From: Psilocybe azurescens
Lineage: Eukaryota; Basidiomycota; Agaricomycetes; Agaricales; Agrocybaceae
Direction of reading: 5' to 3'
Assembly (NCBI GenBank): GCA_023853785.1
Contig: JAJIRX010000549.1
Location: 1 to 64,000, forward strand
DNA: 64,000 bases
The notes under the pieces were generated by a model, which made no database searches, had not been told where the DNA came from, and saw nothing but the letters and a program-made list of their open reading frames with translations. The translations under genes and the position numbers were made by a program. Position 1 is the stretch's first letter. Each line of letters begins with the position of its first letter. Shown here piece by piece: positions 36,216 to 49,101 of this stretch.

Positions 36216-39200
36216 TCAAGGAAGCAGAATTTGTTCAGTCTCATTTGTTACAGCTTCTGCCTGGTCTTGTACTCCTTGTATGTCTTGGGCGAGAAAGAAT
36301 TTGCGAGGTTCGAGTTTAAACTTCCGTTTGGTTTTTGCTTGGTGCTTCTTGAGTCGTAATTTACATTTTTCACATATTTTGCCAACAGTGTCTGTTGGTA
36401 TAGTGCGTCGACAGGTTTTCGTGGCGCATGGTCGCTGCAAACCGTATCAGCAGACAATCAAGAAGACACAGAAAGAATGTCTTACGGAAACCATGCCATT
36501 TGACTGACCCTCATTGGGCTCCGACTCCGAATCTGTTGTACGTTCCAAGCCCTCCGTTGGCGAACCTGCTGGTACCTGTTCCACCGAGGCTTCTGGAAAT
36601 GGAATAAGAGGCACCGGAGAAACAGCGTTGGTCATTAATGCAAGTCTTTCCGCCTGTAAAGCTTTATGTTTTTCAAGATAATCAGGGTCCACCTTTCGTC
36701 TTTTCCTAGTAGGTTTCTGAGTGCGTCATAACAGTGATCAGTCCGTTTGCGTGCAAGCGACGCCACCTCTCATACTCACATCTGGGATCGCCGAAAACGA
36801 ATCTGTTCCTAAATGGTGATATGTGAATTTGGCCACTTCAAATTCAAGTGGCTTTGTCGTCGGTTTGGGCAGAGGCTGCGTCGGCTGAGAGTCATGAGAG
36901 GCAGATGGTGAGGCAGATGGTGAGGCGGTAGCCGTCGACACGGTAGCTGTGGGTGGCGGAGCAGAAGACGATGCTCCAGGTGTAGGAATAAAATAAGGAT
37001 AGCCTTTGTACGGTCCCGTGGGTGGAGGAAGCACCGGATACGGTTGTTGTCCAGGTATTGAATTGTACCCAGGCAACGTATACCGAGGTGGGAGGTATGG
37101 GTATCCATCAGGAGGTACACCTAGTCCATAATGTTGGGAAGGATATGGATAAAGTTCGGAGCACCGGGCGTCGGCGCTGTAGATGTCGAGGCTGGTGGTT
37201 GAGAAGCCCCTTGTTGTTTGAGGGGAAAGGCAAGGCTGGAGGCAAAGGCGGGTAAGGGAACGGTGGCATATAGTAAGGATAATAAGGATACGACGGAGGG
37301 AATCCGTAAGGAAAGGGGTTGGGAGGACCAGATATCGAGATGGCTGCAGTTACCGAAGCGGCCATTCCTCGTTTTGGGCCCGCAGTTTTGGAGCCAGACT
37401 TCTTGCCTTTCGCGTTTGATGTAGTCGTTTTCGTTTCTTTGGCAGGATTCTTCACGGGTGCATTGTACACGAATGGCGCTGATGTAGGTATTGTAAGCGT
37501 CGGCATTTCCTTGTTGACTTCAGCTGCACTTTCGCTTGTAGGTCCAGTCTTGCCCAAATCAGACGAAGAGTCCTGATGAGTCATGTCTCAGCTTTGCCTC
37601 ATACAAATGAATAAATCAAGACGCTCACCTTTGCAATTTGCGTCTCCGTTGTGGCCTTGACTACGTCTACTAGAGCATGAATATCGTCGGCAGCAGCTGG
37701 CGATGCCAGGGGCACAGGTTGACTATCCCACACTGGTGCTGTCGTTTGCATTGGAGGAGGCGCCGATGAACCAGGAACAAGTTGAACTCGAAATTTGGAA
37801 AATTGTCCGTTGACGACTGGAACGGAATCAGCCTGTGCGCGTTGCTGTTTGGTGAGACTATTAAACGTAGGGGAAAGATGCATCGGGGGCTGTAGTTCCA
37901 TTCGTTCCTTCCTATAATAAGCTTGGATCTTTATTGTTGTATTAAGATTGTCCATGGAGGGATTTCCGACAACGGATGGAGTCGGAGTTGGAACAGATAC
38001 CAATGATGAAGTTTCAGGAGTAGTGGCCGCAGGAATTAGAGCCGGAATGGTGACAATTGAACGTGCTGGAGGAGAGGCCGTTGAAGGAACTAGAGAAGAA
38101 TCGGTAGTACTCGCAGAAGCAGAAGCAAGTATAGGAGGAGGAGCGGGGACAAGAGCTCCCTCTTCTTCGTCTGCTACATCGGAATCCCCATAGGCATCGT
38201 CATCTTCGTCCCCACCAGTTGGGGATGGAATCACAGGCGCGTCTTTTTGATCGGATACTACGACCTCAGGCGATGTTTCAGAGTTGCCAGCCATTTCATT
38301 GGCCTTCCTGGCTGCACTCAACGATTGTGCCACACCCTTCCAGTAGGCATTTTCTGCGGCCTTCAGTTCCGCTCTCACGGTAAACTTGCGCAAACGGTCC
38401 CTATCCCGACATTCTTCACATGTGCGCCATCGGATACCTGGAGTCAGCAAGTTTTCACAATCGTCGGTGGCACACGAGAACTTCGAGAGTTGTTGCATCT
38501 GTGAGTGGATCAGTGAAAAAGTCAATCTCAAGGCCACCGATGAATTGACCTTTGCACGAGACTTTGGCTCGGGTCCTATACGATTAATGTCAGGCTTCGG
38601 AATTGTGATGCAAGGCCATAGAGGCATGGTTGTCGAGTCACCCAAGCTTGGCCCCTCAGGATTGATAGAACTGGATTCCTCTATTGCCTTTCCCCTTCCC
38701 TTTTGTCGTTTTTCGCTTTCAATATTTTCGCATCTTCATCCGACGCAACACTGTCGTCTACTTCGCATGCGACGATCGATGAAGTAGACACGCCCTCCGA
38801 AATGGCTGCTTCTTCGCCTGGGCCCAAATCCTTGCTTCCTTTTTCTCTAACCCGCTTGAGTTTGCTGTGGTGTCGATTTTGCAACCGATGTTGTTCGCAC
38901 CGCTTATAGCGATAGTATCCTGGTAAAATCTTATGGCAATGAGATACAGTGCACATGCGAGCTGGTAGAGGTCCCGGCGCCGGCATATGCAAGGGATCGC
39001 TGAGGTGTGGATATGGTGAAATCGAGTGAGGGGTGTCTATCGAGCCGATTGTCGCGGGGTATACGCCAGCCATGACCATTGGAGAGGTGTAGCCCACGGA
39101 AAACAATGGTTCTGACGCTAGTTGTTGGGGTGAATCCACCGGCGAGGCAAGTGATGCCATTGGAGTGGCAACCGCATCGGGTGCTGGAATTTGTTCGTCA

Positions 39201-40343
39201 ATTATTGAGAGTTCCCAAGCGCGAAGCTCGTCTGGGTTATCGGCCAGAGGCTAATCGGATTCAGTGGCTTGCAAGGGCGCATATTGAAAACGAGATCTAC
39301 CGACAAGCCCTCAAGTTCTCTTTTCTTATCTTCTAATGCCCGCAATCCAGCCATTTCGCGATCAAAAGCGTCTCGTTCTGTTTTCCATTTGGCCCTCTTT
39401 GTAGTTCCATATGTCCGATAACGGTCGCGGCAAGGCGAGCACATTTTGAACTCGTATGACGGGGGAAGAACAGATTTGCATCCTTTGACAGAACACAGCC
39501 GTGTAGGTCCTTCACCTAAATCTTTCGCTGCAGCATCGCCTGAAGCCTGGGTACATTTACATTCTTTATCCTCCTCTTTGTGTTCTTCAGGATCACGGTT
39601 TTCATCTGAGACAGATTCCGCCTGGATTCGTGGCCGCGGTGGTGGCAATGTAAGCGCGTTGGCCAACTCCGAGCTTGAACTTGTTCGGTGAAGATGCAAA
39701 CGAAGCGACGGAGATGTCAAGGTATCTTGCGCAAATAAACGTGGATCAATTGCTTGGTTCCAGCTTGCAGATAAAAAGGAGAAATCGATGAGGATGGCCC
39801 CGACACAGATGAATGGGGATTAGGAGAGGCTATTTCCTGTGTCAAATAATCAGTCGCGTGTATATCAAGATACGTAAGAAAGATAATCCGTTTTTTCCGA
39901 CAGATACCAGGGCATAGCGTGACAGAACGAATACCTCCAAGTCCATCACGAGAGATTGGCAAAGAACTCAAAAGCCAAAAATAAAAATAGCGCATATATG
40001 CCCCAAAGATTATTGGAACACAAGCACGTACCTCGTGAAAAGTATCTGCGTTCCCCGACATCCATGAAGACGCGGTCACGATTGGTGAGGAGATGCCGTT
40101 TTGCACAGGGTCCAAAGGTTCCTGTCCATTCCGAGCCGCGACGGCTGCTTTCTCTAGCTTTCGCCGTGCTCTTTTGGTGCTCGCGTATATGCGGTGACGA
40201 CCACGACAGGCGTCACACATCTTGTTTTGAGAGCCATTGGTAACGAGCTGGGTGCATCCACGGACAGAACAGTGCCTGGGGTCGTTACCTGGGATATGGC
40301 CATTGTCGGGAAAGGGGTAGTAGACTGAGTCGGACGCGTCCAT
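36216..40343 (-). CDS. Large protein with five C-x4-C-x12-C-x2-[C/H] zinc-binding-type motifs
   Basis: The start at 40343 gives MDASDSVYYPFPD. The five motifs begin CSVRGC, CSVKGC, CTVSHC, CATDDC and CATKTC, at about 40265, 39490, 38953, 38470 and 36430. In every one the spacings are exactly 4, 12 and 2; the third ends in His instead of Cys. Each is followed by a basic stretch such as STKRARRKLEKA or TTKRAKWKTERD. Between motifs lie Ser/Pro/Thr-rich linkers and a Tyr/Pro-rich segment (YPYYPYYMPPFPYPPLPP, about 37250-37310). This pattern suggests a nuclear nucleic-acid or protein-binding protein; the function is inferred. Introns include about 40031-39837 and one near 36478-36436. Two frame breaks, one at AAAAA 39773-39777 and one near 39300, are unresolved and may be missed introns or homopolymer errors. 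It could also be two adjacent genes. Confidence 0.6.
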
Positions 40344-41245
40344 GTTTTTGGTTTAACAGGCTCAGGTCCGATCTGCCACACACGATTCTCGCCGAGCGGT
40401 GTTTGAATCGGCAACTGAATTTAGTCACTAGAATTTCCTTTCATCACTCGTACTACCTCTGACAGTGACATGAACTTTCAATGCATGGGCTATTGGACAT
40501 TTTATTTCGGTTCGGGGCCTTATACATACATATGCCATATCCACGACCTATAATTATAAGCAACTCACGTCACCAAAAAGAAAGCCAAGCCATCGCGGAC
40601 AGTATCACCAAGTTCCCCTGATTCTCCTCACTCGGAGGTTTGAACTATGTCAACTGCGGAGAAATGTAGGGCCACTCCCGATACAGACGAATGGCCTTTT
40701 GTTGCACCGTGATTACATTAAGGTTACCTGAATCACCTCTCACGAGGAAGACAACGTCGCGGTAACTATTTCGCTTTTAATACCTCCGATTCCTCTTACG
40801 TTCTAATAACGCCATACCTTGATACATTCTTGTAACAAGTGCATTTCCCATATTGCAGGTAGGCCGCTGACCAGTCCAGCGGTCATAAATTATGGATATG
40901 TAGAAAGCATTCCACTAGAAGCGCCTCTTCTCTTCGCCACTCCCAGTACATTGCAAAAGTCTCGTATTAAGGCTGACCTCTGTTCTTTCTCCGAAGAGAA
41001 ACAAAAACATAGCAGAACTTTTACAGAGCGGAGTCATGTATAGCCTTGCTAACAGTAATGTCTAGTCGGTTCCAGGTTAAGATGGACGATGACTAAGCAG
41101 GACTAATTATTTCAACGAGATGATCTCGGATAGTGCCTGGCAATAAGTATGTGGTGTGTGGTGTGTCCAACAGGGATCCAGTCAAGTGTACTGTCTATAC
41201 TCGCCAGATGGATTTTCGGAGGGTGTGGTCGCGGCCATGAAGTCA
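40344..41245. other. Intergenic, no gene seen
   Basis: Promoter side of the Cys-motif gene and 3' side of the DUF6533 gene. No conserved frame. Confidence 0.5.
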
Positions 41246-42992
41246 CTAGCGTTTACGAGCGTCAACGCTGCCCTCAAAACTACAATTGGTGTCGTACCTG
41301 AGTGCTTCCCGGGGACGTAAATATGATCTTGTAGAACTGGCGGCTACTCTGAGGTTAAGGAGCATGCGACTTGCAAAAACCGACGACATCGTAATTGAAA
41401 ACCCAATTGGTGCTTCCACCATACCGAGCTGTCCGACCTAGTTGTCAGCAACAGATGATGTAATAGGGGGTATTACGCACTGGTGCTCTCGCCCACCACA
41501 CTATGCAAAGTATGTAGGTGACCGAGATGCTATCATTGCCATCTATCAGAAAAAGATTGGTCTTATGTTGACGAAACGTACATGAAGAAATAGAAAACAG
41601 AATCGCGGACGAGTATCTGCATCAGAGATTGACTGCGATGGAGGAATGAACCTGTAGTTTTGAACGTCCGAAGGGCAACATTAAGTGCCATGATACATAG
41701 AAGACTCTCGAATGAAAGCGCTGGGATCCAAAATCGGGCAAATCGGTGATTCGACGTTCTAGTGACACAGAACGTGCCTTCGAAGACATTCACAGCACTT
41801 GCTAGTAGTGGCTATCAGCTCAGCTCTTTGGAAACGCCTAATTCGGTCTACTACTCACTCGGAGGAATTCCTTCAGTGATAATCCAGGCACCAAGGGAGG
41901 ACGTAACGAGAAAGCAAGTTACCATTGGGATTAATATTCTTCTTTGCAACGAGTAAAGGGCGTATATTCGCATCTGCAAGATCACTACTCGAGTTCAAAT
42001 AATTCATAGGTAGATTTTAGTTGGTAGCGAGAGCTTACCTTGAGTTATCATAACGCCTATCAGTCCACTCCAGTACTCCCATCCAATAAATCTTGTGCCT
42101 GGTAATGAAAGTCAAATCCACGAATCTTCATTGAAGTGGTAGGAGTGCCGTACAACTATTTCAGTTGAAAGGATTAATCAGGCTCGTGAGATATGCCGAG
42201 GCTAGATATGAAAGGTCTTACAACTGGCTCGACGTAAGCAGGTAGGCATTGAAAGCAGATGCTTGAACAGACGTACTGCATCGGTAACACGCAAAGAAAA
42301 GAACCCTGTCCTCGGCATTCAGTGCCAGCTTGAGGAACCAAGAAGCAAGCAGTAACATACCATATAGCCCGACTCTAAAATGCGGTTGAATATCAGCACA
42401 TTCTACAATCAAAGATTTACCACTGACATGAAGGTGGCCAGGGTATAATATCGATTCTGGGACGACGCACCGTCATTAAGTAAGCACAACAATGATAACC
42501 TCAGACAGTAGGGAAACGGACGAACCAATAGGTATAACAGTTTAATGTATGTCCATTTGCTCCTCTGTGACGTTAAAAGGTTTGAGAAGTTATACGTTTT
42601 GAGAAAGGCAGCAGCGCCAGGATCAAACACCAACCCAGATCTGCTCAACCTTTGGAGAAGACAGGCTCGAAGAGTCAATTACCGCAACGAAGCAACATAC
42701 CAGAACTTACTTCTGTGCCGAACGTCAATACTGAATAGCAGATACATCAGTTTATTTATTTAAACAGCAACGCCAATTTGGCTCGACGATTCAAAACATA
42801 CCATATTCGTAGAAGAATATTGCGTTTGCTGCAACTAGCCAAAATCAACATGTTTCAGCCTCAGGGTCGTCTCGCTATTCAGATATATTACGTACGCCGG
42901 GTGTATTGCAAGACTTTAATAATGCGCAAGACCTCAACTAGAGAGTCTGTCAATTCCGGATTTCCAGGTCCCACGTCCACCAGGGAGAACAT
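41246..42992 (-). CDS. DUF6533 family multi-pass membrane protein, copy A
   Basis: The start at 42992 gives MFSLVDVGPGNPELTD, VLRIIKVLQYTR and, after an intron, LAANAIFFYEY, then LTFGTE, VEQIW and RSKWTYIKLLYLL in successive small exons. This series is the DUF6533 signature at the N-terminus of agaric seven-helix proteins. Later parts are the helix GAWIITEGIPP, FARFWIPALSFESLLCIMAL, LMQILVRDSVFYFF and, in the last exon, APIGFSITMSSVFASRMLLNLR; the stop is at 41246. Seven or more introns; the middle (42000-42450) is only partly resolved. Tandem with copy B. Confidence 0.65.
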
Positions 42993-44554
42993 AGCATAGG
43001 TCGGGGATGTGAACAACTTGAAGTGCGTCGGAAATGGATCTCGGAAAGGTGCCTACAGTATAAGTAGCTCTAATATTACAACCTTACCCTGGATAGTTCC
43101 TCACCTGCTCGTCTATTAGAAGCTTAGAAGCACCTGGGGCGTTCTCGGTAACGAAAGGGGGCGGGTTGCTGCGTTAGATAGCACATGTGAAGGGTGTGAC
43201 CGGTGAATGTCTTCTATAAGTTCTAATTAGGAGATTGCATGTGAAAAAAACAAGATGAGTGGAGTAGAAACGGCGACAGTATCTGCTTTAGTATGCACTT
43301 CGACTGCTATTAATCTGGCCCCTCTGTGCTAATTATAGCCTGCAGCGCTCAGCGGAGGTAAGAAGGGTTGCGTGAATTTTTGCGAGCACGGCGGGAAATA
43401 TGTATCAACTACTAACAGTGATAATAAGTGGCTAACCGTTGTTATTGTCCTCACTACCATAACCCGTACTCCATAGGACATCATGCCGTTCATAAAATAC
43501 AACGCACTCTGTTTCTTTGGCCACGATGCGGTGTATTCTCAACGCCCGCATAAAGTACACCAAGGAAAGAAGATGGCACCCAAAGATAGATCACGGAGGT
43601 AATCGGAGCCCTCAGAAAAATGGTTGGAGATTAAGATATGTATAAACAGGTAGTTGAATTAGCAGACTCACGCATCTTGATAGAGCTTGCAAGTTCGTGA
43701 CTGAAAAATTTGCATCCACGATATGAATAATAAAGTTATGCAACGCTTTACTGAACGGAGACGATCTATGTCCGTAAAATGATGATCTGCTCGGAGCTAG
43801 ACTACATACCAGTGGGTTCTGTGCGATTCGAGCGTAGAAAAGGAAATAGAACGGATATGCTACCGCTGGTTGGAGCCAGGTGCCGAGTCGTTTAGCTGCC
43901 AATGGTGCCATCGTCGGTGACAATGTTGTTGGGACTTCATGCTCAAGCTTCAGGTGAAATCATGCTCCGTGCAATAATCTGTAATTTCTTTGAACGCAAC
44001 ACAGGGTTTGCGAAGGACCTACTTATAACCAATCCTTTCAGCGTCTTATATAATTTGCTGCTAAGCGTGTCACTGAAGGCTGTGGGAACCCCTATGATTC
44101 CTGTACCGCTCCATGATGATCGTTGATTGGTACTGCCCTGTCAGATGAAGGTCTTCGCTACAATGTTTTTACCTATGGATAAGGATAGTCCACCTGGATA
44201 CGAGTTGAAGATAAACCGGAGCTGTCAAAGGCTTCCATGTTTCTATGTGTTGGCTGAGCGCATGAGGCCTGAGCCTGGCAGGCCTCAATAAATTATGAGG
44301 GGCTGAGGCTCGTCTTATAGTTGGAATTGAAAATCAACTTAAGAGACGACGATGGCAAACGTGCACAAAGTGAGCCATCGGCGCCTCGGCCGTTGTCTTC
44401 CGTCACCGTCATCGACATCAGGGCTTAGACCAAACTCTTATTTTTCTCGACTCTCGAAGTTTCGTGAATTGGGGGCAGTTAAGTTACCGGATCCAGCTTT
44501 CTTTGATTCGAATAGTACATGCCAGAATTCTTACACTGTGCCTACAGCTACGAT
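42993..44554. other. Spacer between DUF6533 copies
   Basis: Mostly non-coding. One 103-codon minus-strand frame at 43612-43923 (MSPTMAPLAAKRLGTW) has no recognisable domain and could be the remnant of another membrane gene. Confidence 0.4.
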
Positions 44555-46232
44555 CTAAGAGTATACATCCACAGAAGCAGCTGACCGGAGATTGAACAAA
44601 ATTCGACTTGTTAGTACCGACGATACAGTTATTGAAAACCCAATAGGCGCTTCAGCTATTGGAAGCTTTACGTGAAAAATGAGTAACAGCGAAATTGCAA
44701 ATAGCAGTCGTAAAGCTTACCGGAGAATAAGCCCACCAGGCAATGCATAGTATGTATGTAGCCGATATACTGCATCTCTAAAGTGAGCACAGACCATACA
44801 CAAATAAAGCATTCAAGGGGTACCGACATGAAGAAGTATATGATGGAGTCGCGAATTAGAACCTGCATTAGGGTTTGGCCACGACACAGGAAGTCCCCCG
44901 TTGATTTAAGAGTCTTCGAAGCAGCATGTATGGCCATACCGGAGAGCAAAGTCTCAAACAAGAGCGCCGGTATCCAGAATCGAGAAAAATGGTGATCTGT
45001 TAATGTTGGAATGCAGTATGTGCCTTGGGGAATTCGTATGGCGTTCACCTCTATCGAAAAAATTCAGAGTTTCCAGTGGGCTGCGATCATCAACAAAAGC
45101 GCACCGGCTGGGATACCCTTGGTGATTATCCATGCACCAAATGCGGAGCAAATAAGAAAGCATGCGCTCATCATGAGGAGAACCTTCTTGTTCAGCGAAT
45201 AGAGGGCATAAACCCTTATTTGCAAAATCACTAGAATCCATCAACGAGCCATCCAATTTAAACTATTCCGCGCTTACCTTGAGTTACCACGATATATATC
45301 AGTCCGCTCCAGAATTCCCAAGCGATGTATTTTCTACCTGAAAAAGAGGTCAGACACTCCCTTTCAAATGAAGCCAAATGACTGACAACTATTGCATCCA
45401 AATTTACATATGAGAATCGTAGTGACAAAAATGTTGAGAGTTTAAAGCCCTTACAACTGATCTCATAAGTATGCAGCATATCGGGACATACAATCGCGCT
45501 TGACGTACTGCATCGGTAATATGAGTCGAAGAGAACCAGGCTATACAGGACTTAGACACCATAAAATACAACCTGAGAGAAAAATAAAGCCTACCGTAGA
45601 GTCCAAATCTGATCGGCGTGAGTTTTATGTCAGCGTTGAGTTCTCATTAGCAGACGAGGCCGCCCAACTGACACGAAAGTAGCTAGCGTGTAGTATCTGT
45701 TCTGCACATACACCGAGTGTACCCTGCGATAAGAATGCAAGCCGAAACCATAGAGTAACTGACGTACCACAATGAACAGGGCCTTAATAAATGACCATTT
45801 GCTTTTCTGTCGAAGATGATTTTATTGTACAGTGATCATAGGAAGATTGATTCATCAAGTGATGCCCACCCAGATCTGCTCATACTTGAGTGAGAAGCAA
45901 GTGTTAAAATTAGCAGAATCTGTGGGGGACGACGGCATTTACCTCGATATCTAATGTTAATACTAGGCAATGCGTGTCAGCACAGTAGCTGGAAGAAACG
46001 TTTGAGAGATAAAATCCCAAGTTACATACTAAAGTCATAGAAAAATATAGCGTTGGCTGCCACTGAATGTCATAGCACCAATTAATCAGACTCGGAGTCG
46101 CTTCCTCAGCAACAAGAATGACTTACGTCTCGTATACTGCAGAATCTTGATATCGTGCAGTAGCTCAGTCACAAAGGCAACGGACTCCGGACTGTCGGGA
46201 GTTATCAACTTAGCTCGACTCAATAGTGACAT
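44555..46232 (-). CDS. DUF6533 family multi-pass membrane protein, copy B
   Basis: The start at 46232 gives MSLLSRAKLITPDSPESV and FVTELLHDIKILQYTR, then after an intron LAANAIFFYDF, the same signature as copy A. Further exons read IIRVYALYSLNKKVLLMMS, GAWIITKGIPAGALLLMI, FSRFWIPALLFETLLSGMAI, LMQVLIRDSIIYFFM and APIGFSITVSSVLTSRILFN, stop 44555. Exon order and landmarks are the same as in copy A, so the pair arose by tandem duplication. The ligand is unknown. Exons at 45250-46000 are approximate. Confidence 0.65.
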
Positions 46233-48050
46233 AGTCGAGGTAGTGGATACGAAGGCTATCCTAGGAGGGGCCGGGCAAGAAAGATCGTCGACCAGCAGAT
46301 TGATTATTTATACGTCCGGTAATTTCTGTTTCGCTAGTTTAGACGATTGTGTCAGATCAAATCGTTACGAAATATGTTCCTCCGCTTTCATTGGCTAGTT
46401 GGGATTCGGAATGGACTTAGAAGACCATTACAACGGTACTATAAGGCCCATTAAATGATTAATGATTAAGAATTCGTATCCCATAAGCACATCCTGGACA
46501 TGACAGTATGTTGTGGTGACGGGATGCAAGGCATGACAAAATCGTTTCGAGCTAAAATTTAAAGTAAACGCCTCGGGACCAAATGCTTAACCTACAGGTG
46601 TCTCTATTTCCTTCACTGTCTGACAATATCACCTGAGCGCCCATGCCCGACTCGCTTCAGACATCCGACAATTGCTTCATAATAAGTAAGTCTATCATAT
46701 CATTACTGAGGAAAAGGGTATAACTTGCAGTTGCCTCATAGATCCACTACAAGGCAAGCCACTTACCGCATCCGATCACTACTGGAGGCTCTATCCAGGA
46801 CCTTGTCAATCTGATCATATGATGATGCACTAATTAATATGCCCTCGAGGCGTGTACTTAAGGTCGTTGGGGCACCACTCAATTGACGGGGCGTGTCCAA
46901 CATGCCTTCGCTCAAAGTAAATCCAGTACACCAAGCTGTCCTCGAGGTACAGTTGAAGCACGAACGGATAACATAAAAATTGTATATGGCAAGGAACGCC
47001 GGAGCGAACAGAGGCGCTGGCCTCGACAGTTTTATCTTGGCGCAACTTCTCGACTACCGGAACTTCGTGGTATATGATTCTAGTCAGGCTGGATACATAC
47101 ATGCCGCATTTTATTTCACCTCCTTATCTGCAAGTCATCATAGGGAGCCCAGAGGTCATTCTATGAATCTATTTCATTACCTAGCATTAAACAGTAATAT
47201 TAGTGGCAGTGTAAAGGGGCTCGGTCTGAAATGATAAAACATCAGTTCCTTATCACTTTCTCACGATCTGTCTCTATGAAATTACCATAGTTCACGAAAC
47301 ACATCAATTTGATCAAATCCCGAGTGAGTAGCATCCGGCTAGATGGCAGACACTCACTCCTAAGGAAGTCGGGCCCTAGAACTATTGAGGTCACTTAATA
47401 TACAGCCGAAGTTAGGAGTTTGGCCACCATGTGTTGTCGTCAAAATCCCCTGCTGTTGTTGCAGACTATAGATTGTAGATTTCGAGGCCATTTGACTCCT
47501 GCTATCTTAACTAGGATATCAACAAATGCGAGACATCAGTAACGCCAGTGCTGGTAGGTATATAAATTACAACACCCCGAGCTCGGCGGACAATGGCGAA
47601 GAAGCAAAGAAGCCGACAGAGAACGTAAAAATAGGTCTTCCAAGTTCCAACGAAGTTACGCGTTGTGACGAAGTGGGTATGTGGGAGAAACATCCTTCCA
47701 ATACGAAGACTGAAGCGGTACACCGCCTTCGAGAGGCGACTTGTCAGGGACATGTGTCGAACTCAATGATACACTACACGCCAGATCCTGTCATACGAGA
47801 ATAGAGCGTTGAAGTCGGACGAAGTTTTTTCAGTGAGTCGTGATTGTGCCATACTATGCACCGAGATTCGAAACAAACGTGAAGAGAGCCGCCTAGTTCG
47901 TATCAAGAAGCGGGAGTTGTCACTTGGGGGTTGGAAATTTGGAAACGTTGATGTCATCGAAGCCTACCTAAGTCATTCACTTGATAGTCTGGAATGCTAC
48001 GAGAAGACAACTTCGTATTAGCCACGTTCAGAGTCGGATGGCTGGCCAGT
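46233..48050. other. Gene-poor stretch
   Basis: No supported gene. Scattered frames around 46830-47234 and 47526-48021 have no recognisable domains on either strand. Confidence 0.45.
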
Positions 48051-48053
48051 GTC

Positions 48054-48544
48054 CGAATTTTTCCAGAAAATAATGTCATAGATAAAGGACGAGTATAAAT
48101 GTTCGCTCCGATCGTACCCACTCTGACAGCGGCTGCGTTGGTCACTTGATTACAAAATCAAATGAAGCAACTGAAGCCGGCGAGGACAGAGTTACAGATC
48201 CTCATCTACTCACAGGAGCATACAAATGGAATGTATTCACCGTACATTTCCAACCAGCTCCACTTGCATCCGTAAGAGAAAGAAATTTGTCAAGGAACCT
48301 TCCAGCAACCTTCCAACCTATCCAACCAGGCGGCAGGCCAAATGGTTGCAAGGTATAGTGGCAATCTCGGCTGCATGTTCATGGAAGGGCACGGATTAAG
48401 GTGGAAAAAAAGGAGATCTTGGAGACCCCAGAGCGCGGCAATGAGCAAGTTTATCAAGGGGTTCCAAGCCGCCGCCGCTTTCTATACCATTAATCAACGT
48501 AGTGAAGTGTTTGACAACTATGACATTATTTTTGGAAAAATTCG
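48054..48544. repeat. Inverted-repeat pair, possible MITE-like element
   Basis: CGAATTTTTCCAGAAAATAA with TGTCATAG at 48054-48081 is repeated in inverse at 48517-48544, with 27 of 28 bases matching. A third copy lies in direct orientation at 49880-49911. Total span is 491 bp. No transposase and no clear target duplication seen. Confidence 0.55.
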
Positions 48545-49101
48545 AAGATTCCATATAATATCAACTATACCTTACAACTCTATGCAACTAGTACTCCCCT
48601 GTCTTGGGGCGAAGTACTTCCAAACCTAAGTCGTACAACTTACAATGTACTCGGATCTGCGGCATCTGATGGCCATCTGTCGGATTTTGAATATCAATGA
48701 CACAAGCGTGTTGCTTACGCTGCCTGGCTCATTCTCATATTTTATGCCACAAAAGTACACCTAAATATGTCGAGACTTTTTGAGATTATATTTTCGTACT
48801 TGCAGTCTTTTGTAAATCTTTTTAATAGATATATCTGTAACCATGAATATTTATATACAAATTGGACTGAACACTCACACAACCACAAGACAACAGCATA
48901 TTAGACCAAGTGATCAAGCCTTCCTTTAGTGACCCACCAAAGTCTCCAGTAGGATTAATAAAATTAAGTCAAGTTATTATGGACAGATCCTGACGAAACT
49001 GTAGAAATTCCACTCTTTGAACAGAGCCGCCATTCGACGGATAGAATTTAGGCTCCGCTGATGCCCTAATTCAACCATTCTTGGCAACCATTTGGCACGT
49101 A

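Noticed and set aside
42778..42999. Plus-strand frame of 73 codons
   Set aside because: Antisense to the first exons of DUF6533 copy A, whose splice junctions and signature are convincing.
46147..46215. Possible tRNA suggested by TAGCTCAG
   Set aside because: No acceptor or T-arm pairing can be formed; it is antisense to the first exon of DUF6533 copy B.
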